This document shows, in pieces, positions 22,082 to 33,032 of a DNA stretch of 64,000 bases. Source of the DNA: Flectonema sp. DT1601. Lineage: Eukaryota > Euglenozoa > Diplonemea > Diplonemida > Diplonemidae. The DNA is taken from the NCBI GenBank assembly GCA_964019425.1, contig OZ025831.1:682001-746000 (forward strand), given 5' to 3'. The notes under the pieces were generated by a model. The model did no database searches. It saw only the letters and a list, made by a program, of their open reading frames with translations, and had not been told where the DNA came from. Numbering within the stretch: the first letter of the stretch is position 1; each line of letters starts with the position of its first letter. The translations under genes were made by a program, and so were the position numbers.

Positions 22082-23735
22082 TATGCAACTCATGCTCTAA
22101 TTTGTGCTTAAAATCTTTTTTGTTACTACAGTCTTGCTCTACCGTGTTCTTATAACCAGTAAACAAGACACCCCACCTAAGCTTATCATGTTTTTGTTTT
22201 TTATTTTTCCCCTTTTTTTTTATTTGCACTCCCCCCCTGCCCCCCTGAAGACGTCAAAAGTAATGAAGGTATCAATTTACCTTCCCATACCAAAAAAAAA
22301 AAAAAAACAACTTTTTTTTTTCTTTTTTTTACAAAACATACGATATGTTTAAATTCTATTGTTTGCTATTGTCACTTATAACTACTGTCGGACTGTGAGG
22401 ATTGAAAGGGGAAATATAAAAAAAAAAAATACAAAGTCATCCGTTACCTGTCTCTACGTGCCTCGAAAACACACATGTCAAACACCGAAGTAATAAATTA
22501 TGGATAGTAACAATGGATAAATTCTCTCTTGCTGTTCCATGTCTCGGTGTTGGGACCCAGTCAGGTATTACTGTCGGATTCGGATCAGAGCCTCAGATCA
22601 CAAGTTCGATATATTTTTTGACCGAACATCTATTTTTTTATAAAAATTATATAATTTAAATTATAGATGATTTCGGGTGATAGTGTTTTAGTATAAAAAA
22701 CAACTTGCTGTTCACAGTTTTTGTGGTTCCAAAAGAAGGAGGAGAAATAAGAAAAAAAAAAAAGAAAGAAAACAAAGAAATTACTTTTACTGCTTCAAGA
22801 GGTTAAGCCAGGAGAATAATTCTTGTTTTACAGAAAGGTTCTATCCAATGAGTAGTCTGATATAGGTTAGTACTTGTACCTTTAATTGCTTCTCTCTATT
22901 GAAACACAGAGGCGTATCGAGTCTTATTTTTTTACGGAAAGCTTTCATTTTCCCTGCCTTTCTTGTTTATTTGTTCGGATTCATATTTACCATCCCCTTG
23001 CCTTACATTATTAATAGTTAAGTTGGGATTATTTGTTGTTGGGTTCGGTTTTGCCTTCTAAGAAAAAAAATAAATCGATGTTGTCTTGACGGTTGTATTG
23101 TTTTCCCTCGTGTCATATCGTGAGATATTATCCAGCTTAACAAATTGTGTTGAACCTATCAGCTGTGGATGTGATTATTGGAGACAAGGTTCTCCTTAGC
23201 TACCTCACTTCGATGAATAGGTTTTAAAAAACAAAAAAACAAAAAAAAAAAATTGCATGGGTGATAGATGTGGCACGCCAAAAAAAAAAAAAAAGCCATA
23301 TGACGCTTCTTATTACATCACTATTTTCCACCTCCCCATATTTTTACCCTATCCCAAACTGGCTAATATTTTCAATACAACATGAGGCACGTTAATTTAC
23401 GAGTCTTTTTTTCCCATATCATCGCAAATAAGTTCGATAGTTACACCGTATGTGTTCAAGTTCTGTTTTCTATTTACTGCTTTGTTTATTTATATATTTT
23501 ATTTTTTTTATATTTATGTTTTCAATTGTGTTGCTTCAACAAGGGAAACCACACGGCATATCGATTTGATTATTATTATTATTATAATTTATTATTATTT
23601 ATTCATTTTTTTTTTCTTCTTTCCAAAACAGTATTTTACGTTTCCGTCAAAGAAGCTCTTAACTGCCCAATTTTTTTTTTAATTCTTTTTTTAAAAAAAA
23701 ACAAAACAAAAAGAAGCTACTTGAAGTGGTCTAGC
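22082..23735. other. Spacer, no gene seen
   Basis: 1.65 kb of AT-rich DNA after the PTEN gene, with A and T runs, a short C-rich patch near 22229-22246, an ATT-type microsatellite near 23570-23600, and poly-T open frames. It ends in the G-rich tract that borders the first transposon-like element. Confidence 0.55.
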
Positions 23736-23743
23736 ACTAGAAT

Positions 23744-23777
23744 ACCTGGGGGGGGCCTGAGGGGGGGGGGGGGGGGG
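23744..23777. repeat. Oligo-G tract left of element copy 1
   Basis: A G8 run (inside ACCTGGGGGGGGCC) and then an ~18-base G run end at the TA that starts the inverted terminus. Comparable G tracts lie between the two elements and right of the second. Confidence 0.8.
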
Positions 23778-23987
23778 TAGGGGGGGGTACAAGCATCGAT
23801 TTTACGGAGATTTTGGGCACTTTCGGTTTTTTTACGGAGAACAAGTTTTTTGTGCACCTAAATTATGAGAACTGCAACATATACCCCAAAAATGGGGATT
23901 GCGATCCAAAGAAACAGTTCTTCGGCACTTTAGAGCAAGTCTTTGAAAAATCTCAAAAAGTGTGGACCGTGTGGTACCTGAGGGGGG
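23778..23987 (+). repeat. Left terminal inverted repeat, copy 1
   Basis: Pairs with 25556-25752. The outermost 17 bases and an internal block of about 35 bases match well; the middle is diverged. Confidence 0.65.
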
Positions 23988-24569
23988 TGAAAACAAGGGG
24001 TGTGTTAGGAGGGCTCACAAAAATTACAAGTAATTCCGTACATTGAGCAATCCATAACCAGGGTTTCCCTCTGAGTTGAGTGGGGAATGAAATGGGAACC
24101 CAATTTTTATTTTTATCGTCCTGATTTGAACCTTAATAATATGCTCCACCAGACCGGCTTGTTAATTCCCCCATGTCCGATGTTTAGGCTACTGGCCTTC
24201 TCTTGAACATCCCATGTGCTCAGCTTTTGAAATTCGGCCCGAAGCTGTGCTTCTTTCTGTACAAGATAGACAGAGGACCAATCCTTGGATACAGATGGCA
24301 GATTAGCATTAGACCTTACTGTCTAGAGGTCTTCCCTGTGAGGACGGGGTGGTACGTTCAGCCCCTGTAGCGCGTCCTGTTGTGCTTGTTCTTGCCAATC
24401 TGAAGAGGGTCGGTGGTCCTGCGTTGATGTGGTAGCCTTTGGAAGTCCGTGTGCCTCTGGAATATGTTGTACGTTATCAGTAGGGCAACATTCACGCCAC
24501 TGGTTTGATTACTTGATTAAGAACTATTAACAACACTGAATAATCTCCCCATCCCTTGAGGGGTGCAGG

Positions 24570-24968
24570 ATGACAACGAACGCCACGGTTGTTAGCTTCA
24601 TCCCACGAGCACGACGGGCACTAGAGGAAGTATCATGCTGCAGCGATGTGACGGAGGGTGAGGAGGAAGCTGCTGCTTCAAGAAGTCAGGTCACCGACAG
24701 ATCACCTGTGAATCCATCAACAAGTCGGACTGTCCTTCAAGATATAGTTGGTGATTTCGACCCGCTTCTCTTCTGTCTGTGCACCTGCGACAGCTTCAAC
24801 TATGTCATTCACTCAGGACTTTGTTGGATGTCTCTGCGCCGATCCCTTCTTGCCGCAATATCTGCAGTGTTGCTACGACTCCAAGACTCTAGGAGTATAT
24901 CCCCCTCGTTTGGGTACAGTTGCAAGCGGGTGTGTCTTTCGTACTTCTCCTTATGCCGCATATACTAG
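24570..24968 (+). CDS. Unassigned open frame inside TIR element, copy 1
   Basis: 132 codons from ATG 24570, also open in copy 2 at 26566-27006 (146 codons). The first ~60 residues look protein-like (RARRALEEVSCCSDVTEGEE ... SRTVL); afterwards the composition degrades, and an overlapping +1 frame (from 24748) is Cys-rich. This may be an exon of a spliced element gene, or a fortuitous frame. No known domain. Confidence 0.2.
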   Translation: MTTNATVVSFIPRARRALEEVSCCSDVTEGEEEAAASRSQVTDRSPVNPSTSRTVLQDIVGDFDPLLFCLCTCDSFNYVIHSGLCWMSLRRSLLAAISAVLLRLQDSRSISPSFGYSCKRVCLSYFSLCRIY

Positions 24969-25018
24969 AGTGTCTTGTATGCCCTGCTGGTGAGTATGGT
25001 TGGGTCTTAAGTGATGCC

Positions 25019-25390
25019 TTAAACGGCTTTTTGGATGGGGCATGTTGCCCTATGTCGCTGCTGCTTATCTATGGCACTGCTATTTGAGGCACTACCACTA
25101 CAGCTGTCTTCAGGATTATCCCTGTTTGGGGTACTGACGTGGCGCTTTCTCCATTCTGTGAGCCTTCTGTGATCACGATTCAGATACTGGACGTTTCTGG
25201 ACCCCTTTCTTACGCGTATCTTACTTCTGACTGTCCAAGTGTTGTTGAGTGACTTCAGGGATGTCTCGGGAGGTGTTTTCATGCACTCTAGGATCAATGC
25301 TCTCCTCCGCAGAATGACTTTGTGAGCTGCCCTGCAGAACGTCGTTTTCCGCTGCGTTATCCTGCCCGTGAGCCTCGTGGCCTCAAGCAT
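25019..25390 (-). CDS. Unassigned open frame inside TIR element, copy 1
   Basis: 123 codons on the minus strand from an ATG at 25390. The product is very basic (RITQRKTTFCRAAHKVILRR ... RNRDHRRLTEWRKRH) with a Ser-rich tail. The open frame continues upstream past this ATG without a clear start. Copy 2 carries the first ~60 codons of the same frame but diverges afterwards through an indel. I do not recognise the family; a DNA-binding element protein is possible. Confidence 0.25.
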   Translation of the reverse strand: MLEATRLTGRITQRKTTFCRAAHKVILRRRALILECMKTPPETSLKSLNNTWTVRSKIRVRKGSRNVQYLNRDHRRLTEWRKRHVSTPNRDNPEDSCSGSASNSSAIDKQQRHRATCPIQKAV

Positions 25391-25555
25391 GGCCGAGCGA
25401 GAGCGCTGTTCTTTTTCGTGGCGTGTTCTTGAGGCGGAAACTGATACGGAAATGGTATATTAACAACTGCGCATACAGGGGCACACCAAGACTCACCTCT
25501 TCTCATTGTAAAAAAAATTTATTTGAAGGTGCATTTCACAGTCCTCAAAATTGGA

Positions 25556-25752
25556 CCCCCAGGTACCACACGGTCCACACTTTTTGAGATTTTTCATTCC
25601 TTTGCCGAAATCAGCCAAATCGAGGTTTTTTCGGCCCCGAAATCACATTTTTGGGGGTTCTGATGGGGTCCTGGGTATTTTTTGCCCCCGGGAAGGTTAT
25701 ATTTACCAAAATTCGGAAAAAGTACTTTATCGACAGCTTGTACCCCCCCCTA
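25556..25752 (-). repeat. Right terminal inverted repeat, copy 1
   Basis: Inverted partner of 23778-23987; ends in GCTTGTACCCCCCCCTA. Confidence 0.65.
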
Positions 25753-25772
25753 GGGGGGGGGGGGGGGGGGGG
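25753..25772. repeat. Oligo-G tract between the two elements
   Basis: A run of about 20 G between the right TA of copy 1 and the left TA of copy 2. It is consistent with insertion of one element into the G tract flanking the other. Confidence 0.8.
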
Positions 25773-27750
25773 TAGGGGGGGGTACAAGCATCGATTTTAC
25801 GGAGATTTTGGGCACTTTCGGTTTTTTTCCGGAGAACAAGTTTTTTGGGCACCCAAATTATGAAAACTGCAACATATACCCCAAAAATGGGGATTGCGAT
25901 CCAAAGAAACAGTTCTTCGGCACTTTAGAGCAAGTCTTTGAAAAATCTCAAAAAGTGTGGACCGTGTGGTACCTGAGGGGGGTGAAAACAAGGGGTGTGT
26001 TAGGAGGGCTCACAAAAATTACAAGTAATTCCGTGCATTGAGCAATCCATAACCAGGGTTTCCCTCTGAGTTGAGTGGGGAATGAAATGGGAACCCAATT
26101 TTTATTTTTATCGGCCTGATTTGAACCTTAATAATATGCTCCACCAGACCGGGCTTGTTAATTCCCCCATCTTCGATGCTTAGGCTACTGGCCTTCTCTT
26201 GAACATCCCATGTGCTCAGCTTTCGAAATTTGGCCCCAAGCTGTGCTTCTTTCTGTACAAGATAGACGGAGGACCAATTCTTGGATGCAGATGGCAGATT
26301 TGCATTAGACCTTGCTGTCTAGAGGTCTTCCCCGTGAGGACGGGGTGGTACGTTCAGCCCCTGTAGCGCCTCCTGTTGTGCTTGTTCTTGCCAATCTGAA
26401 GAGGGTCGGTGGTCCTGCGTTGATGTGGTAGCCTTTGGAAGCCCATGTGCCTCTGGAATATGTTGTACATTATCAGTAGGGCAGCATTCACGCCACCGGT
26501 TCTGTCAGTTGACCAAGAACTATCAACAACACTGAATAACCTCCCCATCCCTTGAGGGGTGTGGGATGACAACGGACACAACGGTTGTTAGCTTCATCCC
26601 ACGAGCACGACGGGCACTAGAGGAAGTATCATGCTGCAGCGATGTGACGGAGGGTGAGGAGGAAGCTGCTGCTTCAAGAAGTCAGGTCACCGACAGATCA
26701 CCTGTGAATCCATTAACAAGTCGGACTGTCCTTCGAGATATAGTTGGTGACTTCGACCCGCTTCCCTTCTGTCTGCGCACCTGCGACAGCTTCAACTATG
26801 TCACTCACTCAGGACTTAGTTGGATGTCTCTGCGCCGATCCCTTCTTGCCGCAATATCTGCAGTGTTGTTACGACTCCAAGACTCCAGGAGTATATCCCC
26901 CTCGTTTGGGTACAGTTGCAAGCGGATGTGTCTTCCGTACTTCTTCGTATGCTGCATGTACTGGAGTGTCTTGTATGCCCTGCTAGTGAGCATGGTTGGG
27001 TCTTAAGTGATGCCTTGAACGGCTTTTTGGATGGAGCATGTTGCCCTATGTCGCTGCTGCTTATCTATGGCACTACTATTTGAGGCACTACCACTACAGC
27101 TGTCTTGAGGCTTATCCCTGTTTGGGGTACAGACGTGGCGCTTTCTCCATTCTCTGAGCCTTCTGTGATCACGATGCAGATACTGGACGTTTTTTGAACC
27201 CCTTTCTCACGCGTATCCTGTTTCTGACTGTCCAAGTGCTGTTGAGTGACTTCAGGGATGCCTCGGGAGGTGTTTTCATGCACTCTGGGATCAATGCTCT
27301 CCTCCGCAGAATGACTTTGTGAGCTGCCCTGCAGAACGTCGTTTTCCGCTGCGTTATCCTGCCCGTGAGCCTCGTGGCCTCAAGCATGGCCGCTCGAGAG
27401 TGCTACTCTTTTTCGTGGCGTGTTCTTGAAGCGGAAACTGATACGGAAATGGTATATTAGCACACTGCGTGCACAGGGACACACTAAGGTCACCTCCTCT
27501 CATTGTAAAAAAAAATTATTTGAAGGTGCATTTCACAGGCCTCAAAATTGGACCCCCAGGTACCACACGGTCCACACTTTTTGAGATTTTTCATTCCTTT
27601 GCCGAAATCAGCCAAATCGAGGTTTTTTCGGCCCCGAAATCACATTTTTGGGGGGTTCTGATGGGGTCCTGGGTAATTTTTGCCCCCGGGAAGGTTATAT
27701 TTACCAAAATTCGGAAAAAGTACTTTATCGACAGCTTGTACCCCCCCCTA
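25773..27750. mobile_element. TIR element, copy 2 (~1.98 kb)
   Basis: Direct tandem copy of 23778-25752 with the same ends and order of internal sequence. By eye, differences are scattered single bases, mostly transitions, plus small indels, so the two copies are young relative to each other. The left terminus covers 25773-25982 and the right about 27551-27750. A G14 tract follows at 27751-27764. No recognisable transposase. Confidence 0.7.
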
Positions 27751-27764
27751 GGGGGGGGGGGGGG

Positions 27765-28336
27765 AAAGAAAAAAAAGACGAAATAACAATTGACATGCTG
27801 CGCTGTAATGTATAAAGCGATTAGTCGATGACTAGGGTATTAATGAGACAGGGGAGGACTTCTTTTTTGGATTAAAGAATAGAATAGAGTTTTTCTTTTA
27901 TTGTTGTTGTTGTTGTTGTTGTTGTTTAACTACGAACTCAAAACTAAGTGAGGTCGTAGCCTTGCCTTTGTGTTACATAAGTGATGGCGATGTTTTTTTA
28001 TTTTTTATATTATTATCGACGGTAATACAAACCAAAACAGTTATTTTTTCTTATCATAAAAATTAACTTAACGATAATCCTTTTTAAAGACCTTTTGAAA
28101 ACACCTCTGGAGTGTTATTTTTTGTGCAGCGTTTTCTCTTTAAGCATTTTCTTGCTTAAAGTTGCTAGCCAAGGCAGCGTCATGTGTAGTGTGACTAGGT
28201 GTGTAATATGGGCTTGCCTTTAGTAGCGTTCTACTGTCGAATTGTACACTTCTGTTGTGAGTATTTGTTAGGCTCTCACCTCGAGCAGGTCTCTTTGAGA
28301 GACTGCTAGTAATCTTTTGTTATATTTCTGTTTCTT

Positions 28337-28370
<34 letters not shown>

Positions 28371-29080
28371 CAGTAGTTTCCTTCTGGCAAAAAAAAAAAA
28401 AAAAGTAACGAAAACAGCAAGTCGTTTTGAAGTTTTTTTTTATTGAAGATGATAAGTATATTGAGGTACCATAATGAAAATCAGCTAATTACTTATCTTT
28501 TCTTCAATAAATCTCAGTGAATCTCAAAAGTGAATCCTGTGTAGACATGTAGACGGCATTTGGTTCAGTTTTCTACTATTTCTGTATTATGTTTTGTGTG
28601 GCCTTTTTTTTTTGAGCTTAGTCACAGCAACCAACGTTGCCAAAAAAAAAAAAAAAAAAAGAAAAGAAAAAGAAAGGGGAAAAAAAAAAAAAAAATCTGT
28701 TTTTTAGAATGTAGCTATTATACAACACTTGTTACGATATTTAATTTATTTTAAAAAAAACCCTCACTGATTGTCTGTTTTTTTGTTCTGATATTTCTTT
28801 TTGTAGTTTCCACTTAGTGGAAATTGAGTCTTTTTTTGTGGGGTAACGATACGAACACCGCAACACCCTGTATGCATTGTATCATGTTGTTCATAACGAA
28901 AAAAGAAACAAAATAAAACTGAAACAACTAAATTACTAAGATTGTAGTTACATAAAAGCGATTGAAACGCTCGTTGTTGTTGTTGTTTTTTTTTTTTTTT
29001 TTTTTATATTCTTGCACGTAGAATTTTTGTTTTGTTTTTTTCTTAAAAGAGTTAATTTTTCCTTCCCCTTCGATAGATAA
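27765..29080. other. Spacer with microsatellite and long T run
   Basis: 1.3 kb without a supported gene. It holds a (TTG)n microsatellite at about 27900-27926, a T run of about 32 bases at 28339-28370, and A runs near 28390 and 28642-28695. Confidence 0.6.
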
Positions 29081-29126
29081 AAATCCAAAAAAAAAAACAG
29101 GAAAAAAAAAAAAAATCTAAAAAAAA

Positions 29127-30110
29127 ATGGGAGCAAAACATCGCAAAAATCGTTCACCGCAAAACTCTCTCGATAAGAGAAAGCCGCAACAAGAAGACGT
29201 CCACGAGAGTGGAGTCAGTAAACTAGGACATGTTGTAGCAATAATAATGGGAATAATAGTTATATTAGCGCTACTACTACTGGTATACGGAGACGAATTA
29301 ACACAAAGCTTCAAAAAGAATTCTGTATCTTCGGGAGAAGCTGTTTACGATTCAAAAACAGGAAAAAGTAAACTAAAAGAAGACAAAGAGTTAATTGCAA
29401 CTGAAGTAGCGTCTTACCCTCACGATAAGAAGGCCTTCACTCAAGGGTTGGTATTGCTAAATGGTTATTTATACGAGTCAACTGGCATGTACGGTGAATC
29501 AGAATTTAGAAAAGTTGATATTGAAACTGGAAAAGTCCTAAAATCATATAAACTTCCTGATAAGTATTTTGGTGAAGGCCTGACCTACGTTTCTGAAACT
29601 GAACGATTCTACCAACTTACTTGGAGAGAGGGAGTCATGTTTGAATTCGACAAAGATATGAATTTAATAAAAGAATACACAAATCTCCCAGCGACAAAAA
29701 CAAAAGAATTGTGGGGCATTTGCAACAACGGAACCCATTTCTTTGTAACCGATGGAAGTCACTATGTATATGTCTGGACAATGACAGAACCAATAAAAGT
29801 ATTATCTAGGATAGCAGTCTTTGATACAAAAGCAAGAGCAGTCAATCGACTTAATGAAGTAGAATGTATATCGAAACCTGGAACCTATCCAGACGTATTC
29901 GCTAATGTTTGGTACAGCGATACAATTCATTTAATCGACCTCGTCACTGCGAACGTTAAAAAAAGTTACGACATGTCAGCTTTACACAAACGAAAGAATC
30001 AACACGATGTCTTAAATGGTATCGCTGTTAATGATGACCTGTCCACAATGTACATTACAGGTAAGCTTTGGCCGACAATGCATGAATTTAGTATGAAAGA
30101 AAAGAAATGA
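29127..30110 (+). CDS. Glutaminyl-peptide cyclotransferase, membrane-anchored
   Basis: 327 residues of the plant/bacterial-type glutamine cyclotransferase family (a five-bladed beta-propeller), which turns N-terminal Gln into pyroglutamate on secretory proteins. Family motifs are present in order: HDKKAFTQGL (~95), STGMYGES, YFGEGLTYV, QLTWREG, LWGIC, VTDGS, LNEVECI, FANVWYSD, LNGIAVN and ITGKLWP. A basic N-terminus is followed by one hydrophobic helix at about 35-55, so this should be a type II signal anchor with a lumenal catalytic domain. Its MG start is therefore not read as a myristoylation signal. The ATG is preceded by a 7-A run; the nearest AG is at 29099-29100. The next gene begins about 200 bases downstream on the same strand. 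Confidence 0.93.
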   Translation: MGAKHRKNRSPQNSLDKRKPQQEDVHESGVSKLGHVVAIIMGIIVILALLLLVYGDELTQSFKKNSVSSGEAVYDSKTGKSKLKEDKELIATEVASYPHDKKAFTQGLVLLNGYLYESTGMYGESEFRKVDIETGKVLKSYKLPDKYFGEGLTYVSETERFYQLTWREGVMFEFDKDMNLIKEYTNLPATKTKELWGICNNGTHFFVTDGSHYVYVWTMTEPIKVLSRIAVFDTKARAVNRLNEVECISKPGTYPDVFANVWYSDTIHLIDLVTANVKKSYDMSALHKRKNQHDVLNGIAVNDDLSTMYITGKLWPTMHEFSMKEKK

Positions 30111-30287
30111 TTTGAGTGTCGTTAACTGAATACCCTACTTGGCGATAGCAACGAATAAAATGTTTTTTTTGATAATAAATATTAAAAACATGTAAAGATT
30201 CCTTGCAATGCAAATAAGAAGGAAGATTTGTATTATTTTCTGCAACGCCTTTGTGTTCAGAGTGACAGATTGCTGTGTTGAAAACAT

Positions 30288-30305
30288 AATTTTTATTTTC
30301 TGCAG
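30288..30305 (+). promoter_or_regulatory. Candidate trans-splice acceptor (TTTTTATTTTCTGCAG)
   Basis: A strong pyrimidine tract and CAG 10 bases before the ATG at 30316. It argues against a start at the upstream in-frame ATG at 30208, which would place the tract inside the coding region. Confidence 0.55.
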
Positions 30306-30315
30306 AAGTACGATA

Positions 30316-31413
30316 ATGGAATCGATTGCTGCACCACTTCGTGATCTCATTCGGAAGTCCAAATGGACAAACGTTCGGAATAACTCCATCGGTGAGGGGG
30401 AGTCAGAAAGTAGAATTTCAAAGACCGAAAGCGAACAAAACTCTCAAATAATCTCAACTGACGCCTCATACAACGTAAAATTTGCAGCAGAGAGAGATGG
30501 CGGATACGCAATTGTTGTCATAAACTTATCATACACTCGAATATGGATTACATCCATGAATAGTGATGAGACTCAATGGGTTATAAGAAAGAACCTTTCC
30601 CATCTTGATATCGACCCAGTCACAATAACTCAATTAATAAATTCTGTTGTAGAAGGTGGAGGAGTTGATACCAACGGTCAGATGTCTTTCAAACACTCAA
30701 CACCTGACACGATATCAATAATCACCAGATGTAATTTAACGTTACCCGCATGTGATTCTTGTTTGCCTGTTATTTGGAAAATGTCTCTGAAGGAAGCAAC
30801 AGCAACTGATTTCAGTACTCTCATTGCAGAACTTGTTATAAATCCAACCTTAGCAGTGTGTTCAGGACTTGCTTATTCACATTCATTATTTCAAGCAACC
30901 ATCCTTCAAAAGGATCGAGAACTTAAACACTACAGAGAGAATTTCGGTTCCTTGACGATAGCAGGGAAGAGACCATCGCCTGCCTTTGCTCCAGAATCTT
31001 ATTATGGAGTTTTATTAAAAAGTGATGAATTGAAATCAAGACTTACAGAGGGAAGTGTTTCAGGTGGAGGAGATTTCAGTCAACTATTATATTCTCAATT
31101 CATGTCTTTAAATGATCTGCAAAAGCCTGAAGCCGCATCGCTAAAAAATGATGTCGTTCTTTTTGATTCTCCTCCTCCCCCCCCTCTCTCTCCAATGTCT
31201 TTAAAGAGACCTCCACCGACATCTACTACTGAGACATTAGGAAACATTGAGAAACATCCTCGTACTACTGCTGAGGGTGGTGGTAGTTACATTGAAACAG
31301 AAGAGGAACGGGATCGTAGACAGCAACTCACACAGAAAATGAGTTCACCAAAGAAGACTCAGCAAGATGAAAAAAAAGCACTTAAAAAGAAACTGAAAAA
31401 AGTATTTAAATAA
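30316..31413 (+). CDS. XLF/NHEJ1-like DNA end-joining factor
   Basis: 365 residues. I place it as XLF-like from several alignable features. A head begins with a beta-strand pair (GGYAIVVINLSYTRIWI, compare the YALLVSDLQQVW strand of human XLF). LPVIWKMSLKE parallels LPFYWNF. An amphipathic helix ends in ILQKDRELKHYRENFGSL at ~197-214, compare MKDLEIQDYQESGATL. A long disordered Pro/Ser-rich tail closes with basic KKKLKKVFK, resembling the Ku-binding motif at the XLF C-terminus. XLF bridges broken ends with XRCC4-ligase IV in the nucleus. Trypanosomatids are thought to lack classical end joining, so this speaks against that group. Length exceeds human XLF (299). XRCC4 or PAXX are alternatives within the same fold. 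Confidence 0.6.
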   Translation: MESIAAPLRDLIRKSKWTNVRNNSIGEGESESRISKTESEQNSQIISTDASYNVKFAAERDGGYAIVVINLSYTRIWITSMNSDETQWVIRKNLSHLDIDPVTITQLINSVVEGGGVDTNGQMSFKHSTPDTISIITRCNLTLPACDSCLPVIWKMSLKEATATDFSTLIAELVINPTLAVCSGLAYSHSLFQATILQKDRELKHYRENFGSLTIAGKRPSPAFAPESYYGVLLKSDELKSRLTEGSVSGGGDFSQLLYSQFMSLNDLQKPEAASLKNDVVLFDSPPPPPLSPMSLKRPPPTSTTETLGNIEKHPRTTAEGGGSYIETEEERDRRQQLTQKMSSPKKTQQDEKKALKKKLKKVFK

Positions 31414-31588
31414 ACTTCTTGCTACAGTCTATTAAGACACAAGCCAACAAGATTGTCTTTTGGGATGGTTCGATCCCCGTAGTAAACCTTTACTAGAGAG
31501 TACAGGTTGGGATTGCTTATTGTGAGTTTTATTTATAAATAATTACTTCAGAACAGTGTCATAATAACTTATGTAAATAATAATAAAG

Positions 31589-32847
31589 ATGTTGACGTTG
31601 ATAATGTTATTTACAATAATAGTGACTGCAATAGGACAGACAGACACAGTGACACTAACGAACAGTAACAGTGTTAGTAGCACACTGAGAACTGTCACTA
31701 ACACATTGAGAACGCGAACAGAATCAGCGACTGCAACAGAGTCGTGGAGTCTGTCTGCCACTGAATCGTTGCGAACATCAACAGCTACCGAAAGCGTTTC
31801 GTTATCAGTTGGAACTCGAACACTAACGCATCCAATTACTGTGACCCCAGTCGCTGACGTTGTTAGCGTCAGTTTATTTATTACTCCCTCAGCTGTTCAA
31901 TTTCCCGGAGACATCCCATTCGCAGCAGAATCTTGGCGCCATCGCCTTGCAACTTCTTTTGTAGTTTCACCTTCTCGTGTTGTGGTATACTGGAACCCTG
32001 ATTCTGGCACTCAAAATATATCGTTATCAATCTCATTTACTGGTGACTGTGAACCTTGTTGTGGTTGTGGTATGTTTATTTTATTTTATGCCGTTATCGG
32101 CACCGTGTTTAAAGGTGTTCGTCAGGGTCGCCGTCCAGCTCAATTAATTGATAGACTGTTGGGGCATCCTGCTGTCCCATTCCCACCTGCTCACAATTCT
32201 TATGTTAACTTGGAGAGAGTTTCTAATAATCTGTGCAGCTGAACGGCGCGTAAATATTTAATAATTTAACACTTCTTAATTAAAAAAAAACAGTACCGTC
32301 TGACCCCGCCTTTCGCCGAAACGGACTGACAAATGTTCAGCTACACCAGGAGTTATTATGGGAAGTAGTGTGCTGTCCTAATACGTGTGGGTTAGAAGGA
32401 ATGAGAGTGGGCTCGGGATTTTGTTCAGATTTAGGAATTATCGGACAAGATGAGATGCGTGTGAACTGTTCCAGCTATCCCGAATCAGCACTCTGCTTTA
32501 CTAACAGTAACTGTGGATGGGGAGGTAGCGTTGTTGGCTGCACAAGTTTACCCGCAGCTGCATCAACAGCTTCTCCCAGTTCTGATGATGAAAACTATCT
32601 TCCTGTTATTATATCTGGTGTTGTGTTAGTTGTTGTTGTTGTTGTGGCTTGTATTCTTTATAGTTGTTGTCGAAAGAAGAACACTCCAACACCCTCTTCG
32701 CTATATGAACCTACTCCTAATGACAACATTCAACCTGTTACATATCGTGAAAACGAATTATCTATACTACCTGCATCTCCACCAAGCCCAAGAAAGTCGC
32801 AGGGTCATACTATCACTCGTACATGGTTGGATAAAGGATGGGTTTAG
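31589..32847 (+). CDS. Type I surface glycoprotein with PSI-like Cys domain
   Basis: Two exons, 31589-32069 and 32294-32847, flank a 224-nt intron (GTATGT ... AAAAAACAG), giving 344 residues. A signal peptide (MLTLIMLFTIIVTAIG) precedes a Ser/Thr-rich mucin-like stretch with irregular ESWSLSAT/ESVSLSVGT repeats. A beta-rich ectodomain follows, then a Cys-rich module (CNSS..., CFTNSNCGWGG..., VGCTS) that resembles a PSI domain. One membrane helix lies at ~261-284, followed by CCRKK and a Pro/Ser-rich cytoplasmic tail. The intron splits the CCGC cluster. Without splicing the first exon would run on to 32242. Such low-complexity Ser/Thr ectodomains are common in free-living euglenozoans (general knowledge). 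The ligand is unknown. Confidence 0.7.
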
Positions 32848-33032
32848 TTATTATTTATATGAACTGAAGTAGTAGAACACTCTCAAAACTTACATCAGTT
32901 TATTCTGTTTTATACAATTTTAGCATTTAGATTTATTTCGTTATGTTGTTTCCTTAGTAGCAGATGTGAATTGTACTTACGATTCGCCTGTAGATGATTA
33001 CAAGGTTTTTGTGGTTATTATTTAAATTGTTG

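Larger units (their letters stand above)
23778..25752. mobile_element. TIR element, copy 1 (~1.97 kb)
   Basis: It is bounded by TAGGGGGGGGTACAAGC on the left and the reverse complement GCTTGTACCCCCCCCTA on the right. The inverted similarity continues inward about 200 bases, including a GGTACC...CGGTCC...TTTTTGAGATTTTTCA block near 23950-23980 and 25561-25595. The body (24060-25450) is less AT-rich than the surrounding spacer, which points to foreign origin. It holds medium open frames on both strands (for example 24570-24968 plus, 25019-25390 minus), but I recognise no transposase motif. Likely an unclassified or non-autonomous DNA transposon with long inverted repeats. Confidence 0.7.

Noticed and set aside
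23744-27764. G tracts as telomeric or subtelomeric repeat
   Set aside because: They are pure G interrupted by TA at element ends, not TTAGGG-type units, and lie in the middle of a gene array.
31466-31490. GGTTCGATCCCCG, a tRNA B-box-like sequence after the XLF gene
   Set aside because: No T-stem pairing, anticodon arm or acceptor stem can be drawn around it on either strand.
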